Assembly: GCA_028818695.1 (NCBI GenBank)
Contig: JAPPNK010000012.1
Location: 163,476-227,475 of the forward strand
Length of the DNA stretch: 64,000 nt
Origin: Candidatus Poribacteria bacterium
GTDB taxonomy: Bacteria; Poribacteria; WGA-4E; GCA-2687025
Reading direction: 5' to 3'
The position numbers and the translations under genes were made by a program. This document shows positions 34,276 to 42,447 of this stretch, in pieces (positions within the stretch are counted from its first letter, which is position 1; each line of letters begins with the position of its first letter). A model generated the notes under the pieces. The model ran no database searches, had not been told where the DNA came from, and worked only from the letters and a program-made list of their open reading frames with translations.

Positions 34276-35684
34276 GGGGCCGTTTTCAAAAGGCGGACAG
34301 CGCGGAGCAGATCGCTCTCGTCCGACGGGCGTATTGTGCGGAAGTCAAGCCAGATCCGTCCGCTTTGGATGCGCGCGACGACGGGCGGGTCGGCGGAACG
34401 CAGGCGCGCTTCCCAGCTCTCTACGGACGCGCGCGGATCCACGGGGCGGAGGGTTGCCGCCGCGCTCTGGATCGGGGACGCCGGCTGGGCCCCGCTTCCG
34501 ATCTGCGCTTCGGACGGCATGACGGCCGCTTCGGCGACGCCGTCCAGCTCTTGAACGCATCTCTGAACGAATCGGCGGGCGCGCCGCTTCACCTTCCGCA
34601 GAGGCTGCGTCATCTGGCGAAGCATCGGAAGCTCCAGTTCAGGACGCGCGGACGTTTCGTAAATCTCCAGGACAGCGGCGAGGGAGGCAAGAGTCAATTT
34701 TCCAACCCTGACGGCTCGCATGAGCGGATGCCGTTTGATCCGTTGTATCAGAGCCTCCTTGCCGACCAGTATTCCCGCCTGCGGTCCGCCGAGGAGCTTG
34801 TCGCCGCTGAAGGTTACGATGTCCGCGCCCGTGGCAAGGCGGTCAGACGCGACAGGTTCCGCCGGCAGATCGTACTGTTCTAGGCGGATCAGCGCGCCGC
34901 TGCCTAGGTCTTCCATGACCGGCAGGCCGCGCTTGCGTCCAATCTGAGCGAGCTGTTCAATGGAAGTTTCGCGCGTGAACCCCAAAACCGCGTAGTTGCT
35001 GGGGTGCGCCTTGAGAAGCAGCGCCGTGTTTTCGTTGACGGCGTTTTCGTAGTCGCGCGGATGGGTTCGGTTGGTCGTCCCAACCTCGCGCAGGGTTGTT
35101 CCCGCAGCCTCCATCACATCGGGAAGCCTGAAGGAGCCGCCGATCTCGATCAGCTCGCCGCGCGAGACGATCGTTTCGCGCCCCTCGGCAAGCGCTTTGA
35201 GCGCGATCAGGACAGCGGCGGCGTTGTTGTTGACGACGACAGCCGCTTCCGCTTGCGTCAGGCGTTTTAAAGCTGCTTCGACGCTCTGGTTTCGGTCGCC
35301 TCTTCCGCCTTTTTGAAGGTTGTATTCGAGATTGACGCAATGGCGCGCCGCCGTTAGGAGCGCGGCGCCCGCCGCTTTCGGCAGAATGGAGCGCCCCAGG
35401 TTTGTGTGCGTGACCGTTCCGGTCGCGTTGACAACTCGGCGGAGAGGGAGCTTCCGATGCGCAAGGCGGTTTGCGGCAGATTGGGCTGCCTCTTCGGCGG
35501 AGAGGGTCGGCGGATTGTCGGGGCTGTTTAGAATGCGTTGACGCGCGCGCTCTATTTCCTCTTGGACGAGACGCTTTAAAAAACGGCGGCGGAATCGCTT
35601 CGCATAAGGCTCCAGAACCGGCTGGTTGAGCGCGTCATCGACAACGGGCAGGCTGCGCAGGGCGGATCGCTGGGCGTCGTTCAT
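34272..35684 (-). CDS. selA: L-seryl-tRNA(Sec) selenium transferase SelA
   Basis: 470 residues from ATG 35684, which overlaps the trkH stop by 4 bp; the open frame to 35771 is antecedent only. PLP-dependent enzyme that converts Ser-tRNA(Sec) to Sec-tRNA(Sec) using selenophosphate from SelD. Signs: LPVVDDALNQP, RRVVNATGTVTHTNLGRS, NLEYNLQKGGRGDRNQSVE, VVNNNAAAVLIALKALAEG, VSRGELIEIGGSFRLPDVM, VGTTNRTHPRDYE, and the PLP lysine in TFSGDKLLGGPQAGI. Sits between trkH and selB in a chain of overlapping genes. selC (tRNA-Sec) was not found in the window. Confidence 0.94.
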   Translation of the reverse strand: MNDAQRSALRSLPVVDDALNQPVLEPYAKRFRRRFLKRLVQEEIERARQRILNSPDNPPTLSAEEAAQSAANRLAHRKLPLRRVVNATGTVTHTNLGRSILPKAAGAALLTAARHCVNLEYNLQKGGRGDRNQSVEAALKRLTQAEAAVVVNNNAAAVLIALKALAEGRETIVSRGELIEIGGSFRLPDVMEAAGTTLREVGTTNRTHPRDYENAVNENTALLLKAHPSNYAVLGFTRETSIEQLAQIGRKRGLPVMEDLGSGALIRLEQYDLPAEPVASDRLATGADIVTFSGDKLLGGPQAGILVGKEALIQRIKRHPLMRAVRVGKLTLASLAAVLEIYETSARPELELPMLRQMTQPLRKVKRRARRFVQRCVQELDGVAEAAVMPSEAQIGSGAQPASPIQSAAATLRPVDPRASVESWEARLRSADPPVVARIQSGRIWLDFRTIRPSDESDLLRAVRLLKTAP

Positions 35685-37180
35685 CGCCGTTTCCACAGCT
35701 GCGGAGCGAAGAGCGCAAGCACTGTAAAAAGCTCTAAACGCCCCAGCAGCATACAGAAGGAGAGCGCGCATTTGCCGAGGATCGGTATGTGCGCGTAGTT
35801 GTCGGTCGGGCCGACCGTTCCAAGCCCTGGTCCGATGTTGAACATTGCCGCAATGACGGAGCTTCCGGCGCTGACAATGTCCATTCCGAGCGTCGTCATA
35901 AAACAGGTTGCGCCGGCGAAGAGCGCCATAAACAGAAAAAAGAAACCGAGTATGTTCTTCATAATGTCAGGCGATACGACTCGGTCGCCGACGCGAATGG
36001 CGATCACCGATCTGGGCATGACAAGCCGTTTCACTTCCACATATCCGTGCTTGAGAAGCAGCATCATTCGGATATGTTTCATGCCGCCGGCGGTGGAGCC
36101 TGCGCATCCTCCGAACAGCATGAGTATCACAAGAAGCGCTTGCGACAAGGCGGGCCACATCTCAAAGTCGGCGGTGGCGTAGCCCGTGGTGCTGAGGATG
36201 GATCCAACCTGAAATGAGGCGTGTCGCGCGGCTTCGGGAATCGAGTCGTATAGGGGCGTTTCGCCCTTGGGGGGATGCATTGTGTTCCACATGATCAGCA
36301 GGACGGCGGCGGCGAGTGTGGCGGCGTAGAAGCGGAATTCGGCGTCTTTAATGTGCGCCTTGAAATCGCCGCGTATGAGTTTCAGATGGAGGGCAAAGTT
36401 TGTTCCCGCGAGAAACATGAAAACGAGAATGACGATGTCGAAGTAGAGGCTGTTGTAATGCTGAATGCTGGCGTTTTTGGTGGAGAATCCGCCTGTCGCC
36501 ATTGTGCCGAAGGTGTGGCAAGCGGCGTCGAAGGGGGACATTCCGCCCGCCCAGAGCAGGAGGAACTCAGCGGCGGAAATAGCCGCGTATATCCCCCACA
36601 TGATCTTGGCGGTCTGGGCGATGCGGGGCGTGAGGCGATCCGTTTCGGGGCCTGGGGCTTCAGCGCGGTAAAGCTGCATTCCGCCGACGCCGAGAAGCGG
36701 CAGGATGGCGACAGCCAGCACGACGATGCCCATTCCGCCGATCCAGTGGGTCAAGCTTCTCCAAAAGAGAACGGCATGGGAGACAGGTTCAATGTCGGTC
36801 AGGACGGTGGCTCCGGTCGTTGTGAATCCAGAGATCGACTCAAAAAAGCAAAAGACAAACTCCTCAAATTTGCTGCGTCCAGGTTCGTAAAAAACGCCTT
36901 CAAATAGAAACGGCAGGGAGCCGAACAGCGCGACAACCGTCCAGCCGAGGGCGACTGCGGCGATCCCTTCGCGGTTTCGCAGCTCCGCGTTTCCCTTTAA
37001 AATGATGCGTCCGGCGAGTCCGACAACGGCGGCGACAACGATCGACACAAGGAATGAAGCGACGCCCGTCTCTCCGTGTGCGCGGCTATAGTAAAGGGCG
37101 ACGAAAAGAGGCGCGGCAAGAGCGGCGGAGAGAAAAAGCAGCAGGTTGCTGAGGGTGTAGGCGACAGCTTTTTTGTTCAC
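35681..37180 (-). CDS. trkH: Trk potassium uptake channel subunit TrkH
   Basis: 499 residues from GTG 37180, preceded by AGAGGA at 7 bases and placed 10 bp after the trkA stop. K+ translocating subunit of the inner membrane. The four selectivity-filter loops are visible: SGFTTTGATVL, FGTMATGGFSTKNASI, GSILSTTGYATADF and FNIGPGLGTVGP. Membrane segments alternate regularly, with the RSLTHWIGGMGIVVLAVAILPLLGVGG stretch typical of TrkH/KtrB. Works with TrkA encoded just upstream. Its last codons overlap the selA start (ATGA). Confidence 0.93.
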   Translation of the reverse strand: MNKKAVAYTLSNLLLFLSAALAAPLFVALYYSRAHGETGVASFLVSIVVAAVVGLAGRIILKGNAELRNREGIAAVALGWTVVALFGSLPFLFEGVFYEPGRSKFEEFVFCFFESISGFTTTGATVLTDIEPVSHAVLFWRSLTHWIGGMGIVVLAVAILPLLGVGGMQLYRAEAPGPETDRLTPRIAQTAKIMWGIYAAISAAEFLLLWAGGMSPFDAACHTFGTMATGGFSTKNASIQHYNSLYFDIVILVFMFLAGTNFALHLKLIRGDFKAHIKDAEFRFYAATLAAAVLLIMWNTMHPPKGETPLYDSIPEAARHASFQVGSILSTTGYATADFEMWPALSQALLVILMLFGGCAGSTAGGMKHIRMMLLLKHGYVEVKRLVMPRSVIAIRVGDRVVSPDIMKNILGFFFLFMALFAGATCFMTTLGMDIVSAGSSVIAAMFNIGPGLGTVGPTDNYAHIPILGKCALSFCMLLGRLELFTVLALFAPQLWKRR

Positions 37181-37190
37181 AGCCGGTCCT

Positions 37191-38543
37191 CTAACCTGAA
37201 AAGAGCCTCTCCACCGGCTGGATCGCATGCGGCAGGCAGAAAACGACGACGCGGTCGCCCGGCATGATCATGTCGACGCCTTTGGGAATGATGACCGTTC
37301 CGTCGCGCACGATGGCTCCGATGATCGCGTCCTCCGGCAGGTCGAGGCTGGAGAGCTCCTTGCCGGCGGCTTTGGCGGTTCGCCGCGCGACCAGCTCCAG
37401 CGCTTCGGCGTCGATTTCATGAAGGGCGGCGACGGAGATCACATTGCCTCTGCGAATCAGTTTGAGCGCGGCTCCGACTGCGGCAAGGTGCCGGCTGACG
37501 GCGCCGTCCAGCATCGGTATCGACTTGATGATCGGAAGATAACGCGGCTTTTGGATCAGCGTCAGGACGCGGGGGCAGCCCTTCTTCTTGAAGGAGACGC
37601 ATGCCATGACGTCGCTGTCGTCGTCGCCTGTAACGGAGACGAACCCGTCCGCGGCGTCCACCGCGGCGGCTTCCAACACCGCTTCATCGTGGACGTCGCC
37701 GTGGATAACATCCGCTTTGGCGAGCTGTTCGGCGGCGGCTTGGGCGGCGTCTCTGTCTTTTTCGATGATGACCGCTTTGGCGCCGCTCTCTTCGACCATT
37801 CGACCGAGCGCAAGGCCGATTCGCCCCGCCCCATTGATGACGACGCGCTCTAAGGCGATGCGGCTGGCGCCTGAGCAGCTCATCAGATGGGCGATGCTCT
37901 CGCCGCTTCCGACCGCAAACAGCTCGTCCCCCTCGCGAATCACATTGTTCCCTTTGGGTATGATGACGGAGCCGTCCGGCTTTTTGACGGCGGCGAACAG
38001 CAGGTCTCTGCGAATGACGTTCTTGCGCAGGTCTTCGATGGAGCGATTACGAAGATCGTTGTCGGGGCGCACCTGAAAGGCGATCAGCTGTACGCGCCCT
38101 TGGGCGAATTCGACCAGCTCGCGCGCTTCCGGAGCGGAGAGCAGGCGCAGAAACTCCTCCGCCGAAAGCATTTCAGGGTTCACAAGCAGATCAATGCCGA
38201 CGTCTGAGGGGGAGAGTATGGATTGATTGGAGAAATAGTCCGGCGAAGAGACGCGCGCGATCTTCGTCAAGACGCCGCTTTTCTGCGCGACGATGGAGGC
38301 GATCACATTCACATCGTCGTCGTGGGTGACGGCGATGCAGAAGTCGGCGGAGGAAACGCCTGCCTTTTCTAGAATGACGGGCGACGAGCCGGAGCCGTGT
38401 ATCGTCATCAGATCAAGGCGTTCTTCGACTCTATGCAGCGCGTCTTTGGATTTGTCGATCAGGACGACATCGCATTGTTCCTCGGTGAGCGCTTTTGCGA
38501 TATGGTAACCGATTTCGCCAGCTCCAACGATCACAGCGCGCAT
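37191..38543 (-). CDS. trkA: Trk system NAD-binding regulatory subunit TrkA
   Basis: 450 residues. Two RCK units: each starts with a Rossmann fold (MRAVIVGAGEIGYHIAKAL with DVVLIDKSKD; about residue 230 RVVINGAGRIGLALGRMVE with KAVIIEKDRD) and continues into a TrkA_C domain (VIIPKGNNVIREGDELFAVG; VIIPKGVDMIMPGDRVVVFC). It binds nucleotide and gates TrkH from the cytoplasmic side. First in the trkA-trkH-selA-selB chain; 47 bp separate it from the lipoprotein gene upstream on the same strand. Confidence 0.94.
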   Translation of the reverse strand: MRAVIVGAGEIGYHIAKALTEEQCDVVLIDKSKDALHRVEERLDLMTIHGSGSSPVILEKAGVSSADFCIAVTHDDDVNVIASIVAQKSGVLTKIARVSSPDYFSNQSILSPSDVGIDLLVNPEMLSAEEFLRLLSAPEARELVEFAQGRVQLIAFQVRPDNDLRNRSIEDLRKNVIRRDLLFAAVKKPDGSVIIPKGNNVIREGDELFAVGSGESIAHLMSCSGASRIALERVVINGAGRIGLALGRMVEESGAKAVIIEKDRDAAQAAAEQLAKADVIHGDVHDEAVLEAAAVDAADGFVSVTGDDDSDVMACVSFKKKGCPRVLTLIQKPRYLPIIKSIPMLDGAVSRHLAAVGAALKLIRRGNVISVAALHEIDAEALELVARRTAKAAGKELSSLDLPEDAIIGAIVRDGTVIIPKGVDMIMPGDRVVVFCLPHAIQPVERLFSG

Positions 38544-38590
38544 CGGAGTCTCGCGGTTCTATGGTTAGGCGTCGCGCAGATCGTCATGTA

Positions 38591-39163
38591 TTAGCGCCGG
38601 CTTTTATACTCGCGTATCAGCCCGTCCTCGCTCGTCAGGGTGAGAATAGATCCTTCTCGCTTCCATGTTCCGGACTCGACGCCTTGCGTCGCCCATCTCA
38701 TCCCTTCCGCCTGAAAAAAAGAGACCCCGACGACGAAGTTGTCCAATACCCTAATAGCGGAGGCGACATTAACGGTGCCTGGGTTATTGGAGGTGAGAGT
38801 GTAGTTTTGATCGTCGCGCGTGTAGGAGCCTTCTTGAGTATAGACCACGGCCGAACCTGGCGGCATTCGAGTTCCGTCAACAGATGTGTAGGTCCATGTG
38901 AGACGGATGACGTAGCGTTGGCTTTCTGCGTAGAACGCGACGCTGTTGGTGAATTTGCCAACATCATTGTCTTCAACAAACCATGTGTTGTTGACGGAGC
39001 TGGACCGAACGTTGTCGACGGAGATGATGCCCCATGGTCCGTCCCAGGGATCTTGCGGTCCGGGATCGATCGGTTCGACGATGTCTTCAGTATCGCCGCA
39101 GCTGGCGAGGGCGATTGCGAAGGCGAGAGCTGTCGTCAAAAAAAGTTTCGGCATTGCTTTCAT
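38591..39163 (-). CDS. Small lipoprotein of unknown function
   Basis: 190 residues. The signal peptide is followed by a clear lipobox, LASC (Cys22), then an acidic linker DTEDIVEPIDPGPQDPWDG. The rest looks like a lipocalin-type beta sandwich (WFVEDNDVGKFTNSVAFYAE, YVIRLTWTYTSVDG, GTWKREGSILTLTSEDGL), a pattern seen in many surface lipoproteins. No active site recognised. It has its own promoter next to the MITE-like element and lies upstream of trkA. Confidence 0.7.
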   Translation of the reverse strand: MKAMPKLFLTTALAFAIALASCGDTEDIVEPIDPGPQDPWDGPWGIISVDNVRSSSVNNTWFVEDNDVGKFTNSVAFYAESQRYVIRLTWTYTSVDGTRMPPGSAVVYTQEGSYTRDDQNYTLTSNNPGTVNVASAIRVLDNFVVGVSFFQAEGMRWATQGVESGTWKREGSILTLTSEDGLIREYKSRR

Positions 39164-39195
39164 TGTTCTTTCCTGTGCTCTAGATCGCGTATATA

Positions 39196-39224
39196 ATCAT
39201 ACTGGATACGGCGGCGTACGGCAA
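39196..39224 (-). promoter_or_regulatory. Promoter of the lipoprotein (and possibly trk-sel) genes
   Basis: Minus strand TTGCCG (39224-39219), 17 bp, TATGAT (39201-39196), 33 bp before the ATG at 39163. Confidence 0.5.
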
Positions 39225-39251
39225 TATCGTTCTTTTCGACCTAAAGGCTTT

Positions 39252-39385
39252 AGTTGGGACATGTCGGCATGCGAACGCGAACGTCGCCTTCTGGACTCTG
39301 GATTCTCGTTTGCGCAGGAATAACGACAGGCGGCGCGCGGCTTTTCCGCTGGCCGCAGCAGTTCTTTCGCGGCAATGTCCCAACT
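39252..39385. mobile_element. MITE-like element, copy D (134 bp)
   Basis: Same perfect 11-bp inverted ends as the copy at 13519: AGTTGGGACAT (39252-39262) and ATGTCCCAACT (39375-39385). The left 30 bases match with one or two changes; the central palindrome has decayed (ATTCTCGTTTGCGCAGGAAT, 39302-39321). The 349-base gap 39164-39512 holds the minus-strand lipoprotein promoter, this element and a weak promoter for the bc operon; nothing else recognised. Confidence 0.75.
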
Positions 39386-39409
39386 TAAGGGGCGGGTCAG
39401 AAAAAACAG

Positions 39410-39439
39410 TTGACGCGCATGGCAGGAATATGGAACAAT
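39410..39439 (+). promoter_or_regulatory. Weak candidate promoter of the Rieske/cytochrome b operon
   Basis: TTGACG (39410-39415), 18 bp, AACAAT (39434-39439). It lies directly after the MITE-like element and is the best match found ahead of the long plus-strand run. Confidence 0.35.
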
Positions 39440-39512
39440 ATGCGCTGGCGGCGGTTATCGCGCAACGCGCCTGGACGGACGTTGGACGGCTTAGAAAACT
39501 TACGGAGGAGCG

Positions 39513-40037
39513 ATGGGTCGGCGAAAATTTTTCAAGGCGTTTGGCTGGATTGGAACGCTCGCGGGTATGGCGGGGAGCTCCTTATTTCTCCTCGTCAAGT
39601 TTCTTTTTCCCCGCGCGCTTTATGAGCCTGCGACGGAGTTCAAGGCGGGTCCGCCCTCCAACTACCCGCCGGATCCTAGCGGGCGCATCCGCGTGTATGA
39701 AAACTACAAGACGACCGAGCGCGTCTGGATCGTCCATGGCGACGACCCGACGACGGGCAAGCATGGCATCTATGCATTTTACGCGCAATGCACCCATCTG
39801 GGCTGCACCCCGCGCTGGCTTGAGAACGAGGGAAAATTCAAATGCCCGTGCCACGGCAGCGGATTTTACCCGTACGGCGTTAACTTTGAAGGTCCCGCGC
39901 CGCGTCCGCTTGAAAAGCTGGCTATTCAGATGCTGGAGGGACAGGTCGTCATCGACAAGGCGCAGCGATACCGAGAGGAGAAGGGGCAATGGTCCGACGC
40001 GCGGAGCATCATCGAGACGCCGCGGCCGGTCGCATAA
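39513..40037 (+). CDS. Rieske iron-sulfur protein of a cytochrome bc-type complex
   Basis: 174 residues. N-terminal membrane anchor with a twin-Arg-like start (MGRRKFFKAFGWIGTLAGMAGSSLFLLV). The 2Fe-2S cluster ligands are CTHLGC and CPCHGSGF (about residues 96-121), with GPAPRPLEKL after them. It takes electrons from quinol and passes them to a c-type cytochrome. GGAGG lies just before the ATG. First gene of a bc-type operon with cytochrome b at 40096 and 41069. No cytochrome c1 or f gene follows, so the acceptor must be encoded elsewhere. Confidence 0.92.
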   Translation: MGRRKFFKAFGWIGTLAGMAGSSLFLLVKFLFPRALYEPATEFKAGPPSNYPPDPSGRIRVYENYKTTERVWIVHGDDPTTGKHGIYAFYAQCTHLGCTPRWLENEGKFKCPCHGSGFYPYGVNFEGPAPRPLEKLAIQMLEGQVVIDKAQRYREEKGQWSDARSIIETPRPVA

Positions 40038-40095
40038 CGGCTCTGAGCGCGGCGCTGCTTGAGATGAGAACATTGATACTGGCGAGAGGAGAATC

Positions 40096-40863
40096 ATGGC
40101 GTTTTGGCAGAATCTGAAAGACTCAATCACGGGATCGCAGGTCTGGAAGTCGATGTTTCGGCACGACTACAAAGACACTCGGCGCAACCGCGCTTTGCAG
40201 ATTCTCAACAACGTTTTCCTGCATCTCCATCCTGTTTCGGTCGCCCGGCACGCCACGAAGATACGATTTACATGGTGCATGGGCGGCATCACCTTTTTGA
40301 TGTTTCTCATTTGCACCGTCACGGGCGTCCTGCTCATGTTTTATTACCGCCCAACGCCGGAGTACGCCTACAAAGACATCACGCATCTGGCGTTTGACGT
40401 CTCCTTCGGTCCGCTGCTGCGGAACATGCACCGCTGGGCTGCGCATGGGATGGTGATTGCGATCTGGCTGCATATGCTGCGCGTTTTCATGACAGGGTCG
40501 TATAAAAAGCCGCGCGAGTTCAACTGGGGCGTCGGCGTCGTGCTGCTCGTGTTGACGCTGTTTTTGAGCTTCACGGGCTATCTGCTGCCGTGGGATCAGC
40601 TGGCGTACTGGGCGGTGACGGTCGGCACAACGATGGCAAAGTCGCATCCAGGCATCGGAGCGGAGGGTCCGCTGACGCCGGAGTTTGTGACCCAGGCGAA
40701 CGACATCCGCTTTGTGCTGCTGGGGGGGACGACGGTCGGCGAGGTCGCCCTGCTGCGTTTTTATGTGCTTCACTGCATTTTTGTCCCGTTGATCGCGTCC
40801 GTTTTGATGGCGGTTCATTTTTGGCGCGTCCGTAAAGACGGCGGCATATCGGGGCCGATGTGA
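40096..40863 (+). CDS. Cytochrome b N-terminal half (PetB-like)
   Basis: 255 residues with four membrane helices. Haem ligands: His112 and His126 in [20 protein letters not shown], His226 and His241 in [18 protein letters not shown]. Also the [18 protein letters not shown] quinone-site stretch and IGAEGPLT. The N-terminus has an extra [21 protein letters not shown] amphipathic region. Quinol-oxidising core with the subunit at 41069, as in b6f and Gram-positive/candidate-phylum menaquinol reductases. Ribosome site GAGAGGAG just upstream. Confidence 0.92.
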   Translation: MAFWQNLKDSITGSQVWKSMFRHDYKDTRRNRALQILNNVFLHLHPVSVARHATKIRFTWCMGGITFLMFLICTVTGVLLMFYYRPTPEYAYKDITHLAFDVSFGPLLRNMHRWAAHGMVIAIWLHMLRVFMTGSYKKPREFNWGVGVVLLVLTLFLSFTGYLLPWDQLAYWAVTVGTTMAKSHPGIGAEGPLTPEFVTQANDIRFVLLGGTTVGEVALLRFYVLHCIFVPLIASVLMAVHFWRVRKDGGISGPM

Positions 40864-40890
40864 CGATGCCGAAAGGAGAGCGTTTAGGCG

Positions 40891-41052
40891 ATGCTCGAGT
40901 TGATGATCGGCGCATGCTTGGTTGTGTTGATTGTCTATGCTCTTTTTGGACGGGAAGGCTGCCGGGGGAGCTGCTGGGGGTGCGTCGGCTGCGCCGTTGT
41001 TTTGGCCGCCGTTGCGGCGCTGCTGATATTTCTGACCGTATGGCCCGTTTGA
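40891..41052 (+). CDS. Tiny Cys-rich double-membrane-span protein in the bc operon
   Basis: 53 residues. Two hydrophobic segments (IGACLVVLIVYALF; CAVVLAAVAALLIFLTV) flank a short loop with four cysteines, CRGSCWGCVGC. GAAAGGAG lies 12 bases before the ATG, and the gene fits neatly between the two cytochrome b genes (27 bp and 16 bp gaps). No family known to me. The cysteines could bind a metal or a haem assembly partner, or form disulfides; a small accessory subunit of the bc complex is the simplest reading. Confidence 0.6.
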   Translation: MLELMIGACLVVLIVYALFGREGCRGSCWGCVGCAVVLAAVAALLIFLTVWPV

Positions 41053-41068
41053 CGCTGGAGAAGAATAC

Positions 41069-42421
41069 GTGATCGACGCCATCGTACATGCAATCCAGGA
41101 CATTGACTTCAACAATTTCTGGCTGATCATCAGCAAGCCGGACAATGTGCCTGTTCTGGGTCTCTATCCGTTGCTCGCGTTCTTTACAGGCTGGGGGATC
41201 GTTCAGGGAATGGAGAACGACCGGCGAAAACGCGCCGGACTTCCCCTCATTGAGCAGTCCGGCGAGAAGACGCATACCTGGCCGTACCTGACGCGCCTTG
41301 AGTTCCTGGCGCTCATTATCGTCATGGTCATCATGACGGTCTGGTCGGTGGCTCTGGACGCTCCGCTGGAGGAGCCGGCCGATCCCTCCACAACGCCGAA
41401 CCCTTCAAAAGCGCCATGGTACTTTCTAGGCTTGCAGGAAATGCTGGTCTATTTTGATCCATGGTTTGCGGGCGTTGTCCTGCCGGGACTCATCATTATG
41501 GGTCTGATTGCGATCCCGTATGTGGATTCGAACGAGGCGGGGTCGGGCTACTACACGGTTCGGGAGCGCCCCTTTGCGATTGCGGTCTTCTTTTTTGGCT
41601 TCTTCGTCCTGTGGTGCGCCCAGATCTTCATCGGCACTTTCCTTCGGGGGCCGGGCTGGAACTTCTTCGGCCTGTTTGAGACGTGGGACCCGCATAAGAT
41701 CGTTCCGCTCAACAACGTCGATATGTCGAACCTGATCGGATCGTGGGTTTCCGGTTTGATGGACGCCCTGAACATGGAAGGAGGCGTCGCCGTTGCGGCG
41801 CATTTTGACGCCCAAAAGCCCCTCGGCATCTTGATCGGAGCTGCAGCGGTGATGGGTTATCTCGGACTGGCTCCGATGAGCTATCTTTACGGCAGGCGCG
41901 TCCTTCGCCGGCGCGAGATTGTCGACCCAGAAACGAACAGGGTTCGAGAAGGCTCCCCGCTCTTGACGGTCGACTGGATCGCCGGAACAGACCCCGAAAG
42001 AGTAACGCTAACAGGTATGGTTCTAGACCTGTTTATCTGGTCAATAAAGTTGCCGGCGATGATTTTCCTGGGCGTTTTGAGGATTCCGTCGCTGGGAGCG
42101 GCCGGTTTTGTCTTTTGCCTGCTGCTGTTGGGAGCCTATGCGGCGTTTATGTTCTCAATGGCAACGGTCTTGACGGCGGCGCTTCTTTTGTGGCTGCTGC
42201 TGCATTTGAGGCGTCCGGAAAACTGGGAGCGGTGGCGCGACGCTGTTATGGAAAAGATCCCTGGCTGGATCGTCTCGAAAGTGGCGGACCTCGGGCTGCT
42301 GCGTTTTTTCATCGTCTCAAACCTGTTCTTGATCATGCTCGGCGTTCCAATCAAGATGGTACTGCGCTGGACGCTGGCGGTGAAGTATATCTGGGTTCTC
42401 CCAGGAGTGTTCAATATTTAA
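41069..42421 (+). CDS. Cytochrome b C-terminal half (PetD/subunit IV-like) with a C-terminal extension
   Basis: 450 residues from GTG 41069 (GGAG upstream). After a first helix, the stretch DPSTTPNPSKAPWYFLGLQEMLVYFDPW matches subunit IV; the PxWY equivalent lies in the quinol site. FAIAVFFFGFFVLWCAQIFIGTFLRGPGWNFF follows. The rest, more than 200 residues, holds additional helices (GILIGAAAVMGYLGLAPMSYLYG; GAAGFVFCLLLLGAYAAFMFSM) beyond a normal 160-residue subunit IV. Completes the quinol-oxidising cytochrome b. Role of the extension unknown; it may replace a missing cytochrome subunit in assembly. Confidence 0.85.
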   Translation: MIDAIVHAIQDIDFNNFWLIISKPDNVPVLGLYPLLAFFTGWGIVQGMENDRRKRAGLPLIEQSGEKTHTWPYLTRLEFLALIIVMVIMTVWSVALDAPLEEPADPSTTPNPSKAPWYFLGLQEMLVYFDPWFAGVVLPGLIIMGLIAIPYVDSNEAGSGYYTVRERPFAIAVFFFGFFVLWCAQIFIGTFLRGPGWNFFGLFETWDPHKIVPLNNVDMSNLIGSWVSGLMDALNMEGGVAVAAHFDAQKPLGILIGAAAVMGYLGLAPMSYLYGRRVLRRREIVDPETNRVREGSPLLTVDWIAGTDPERVTLTGMVLDLFIWSIKLPAMIFLGVLRIPSLGAAGFVFCLLLLGAYAAFMFSMATVLTAALLLWLLLHLRRPENWERWRDAVMEKIPGWIVSKVADLGLLRFFIVSNLFLIMLGVPIKMVLRWTLAVKYIWVLPGVFNI

Positions 42422-42447
42422 CTGCCGCTTACAGAGAGAGGCTCAGG

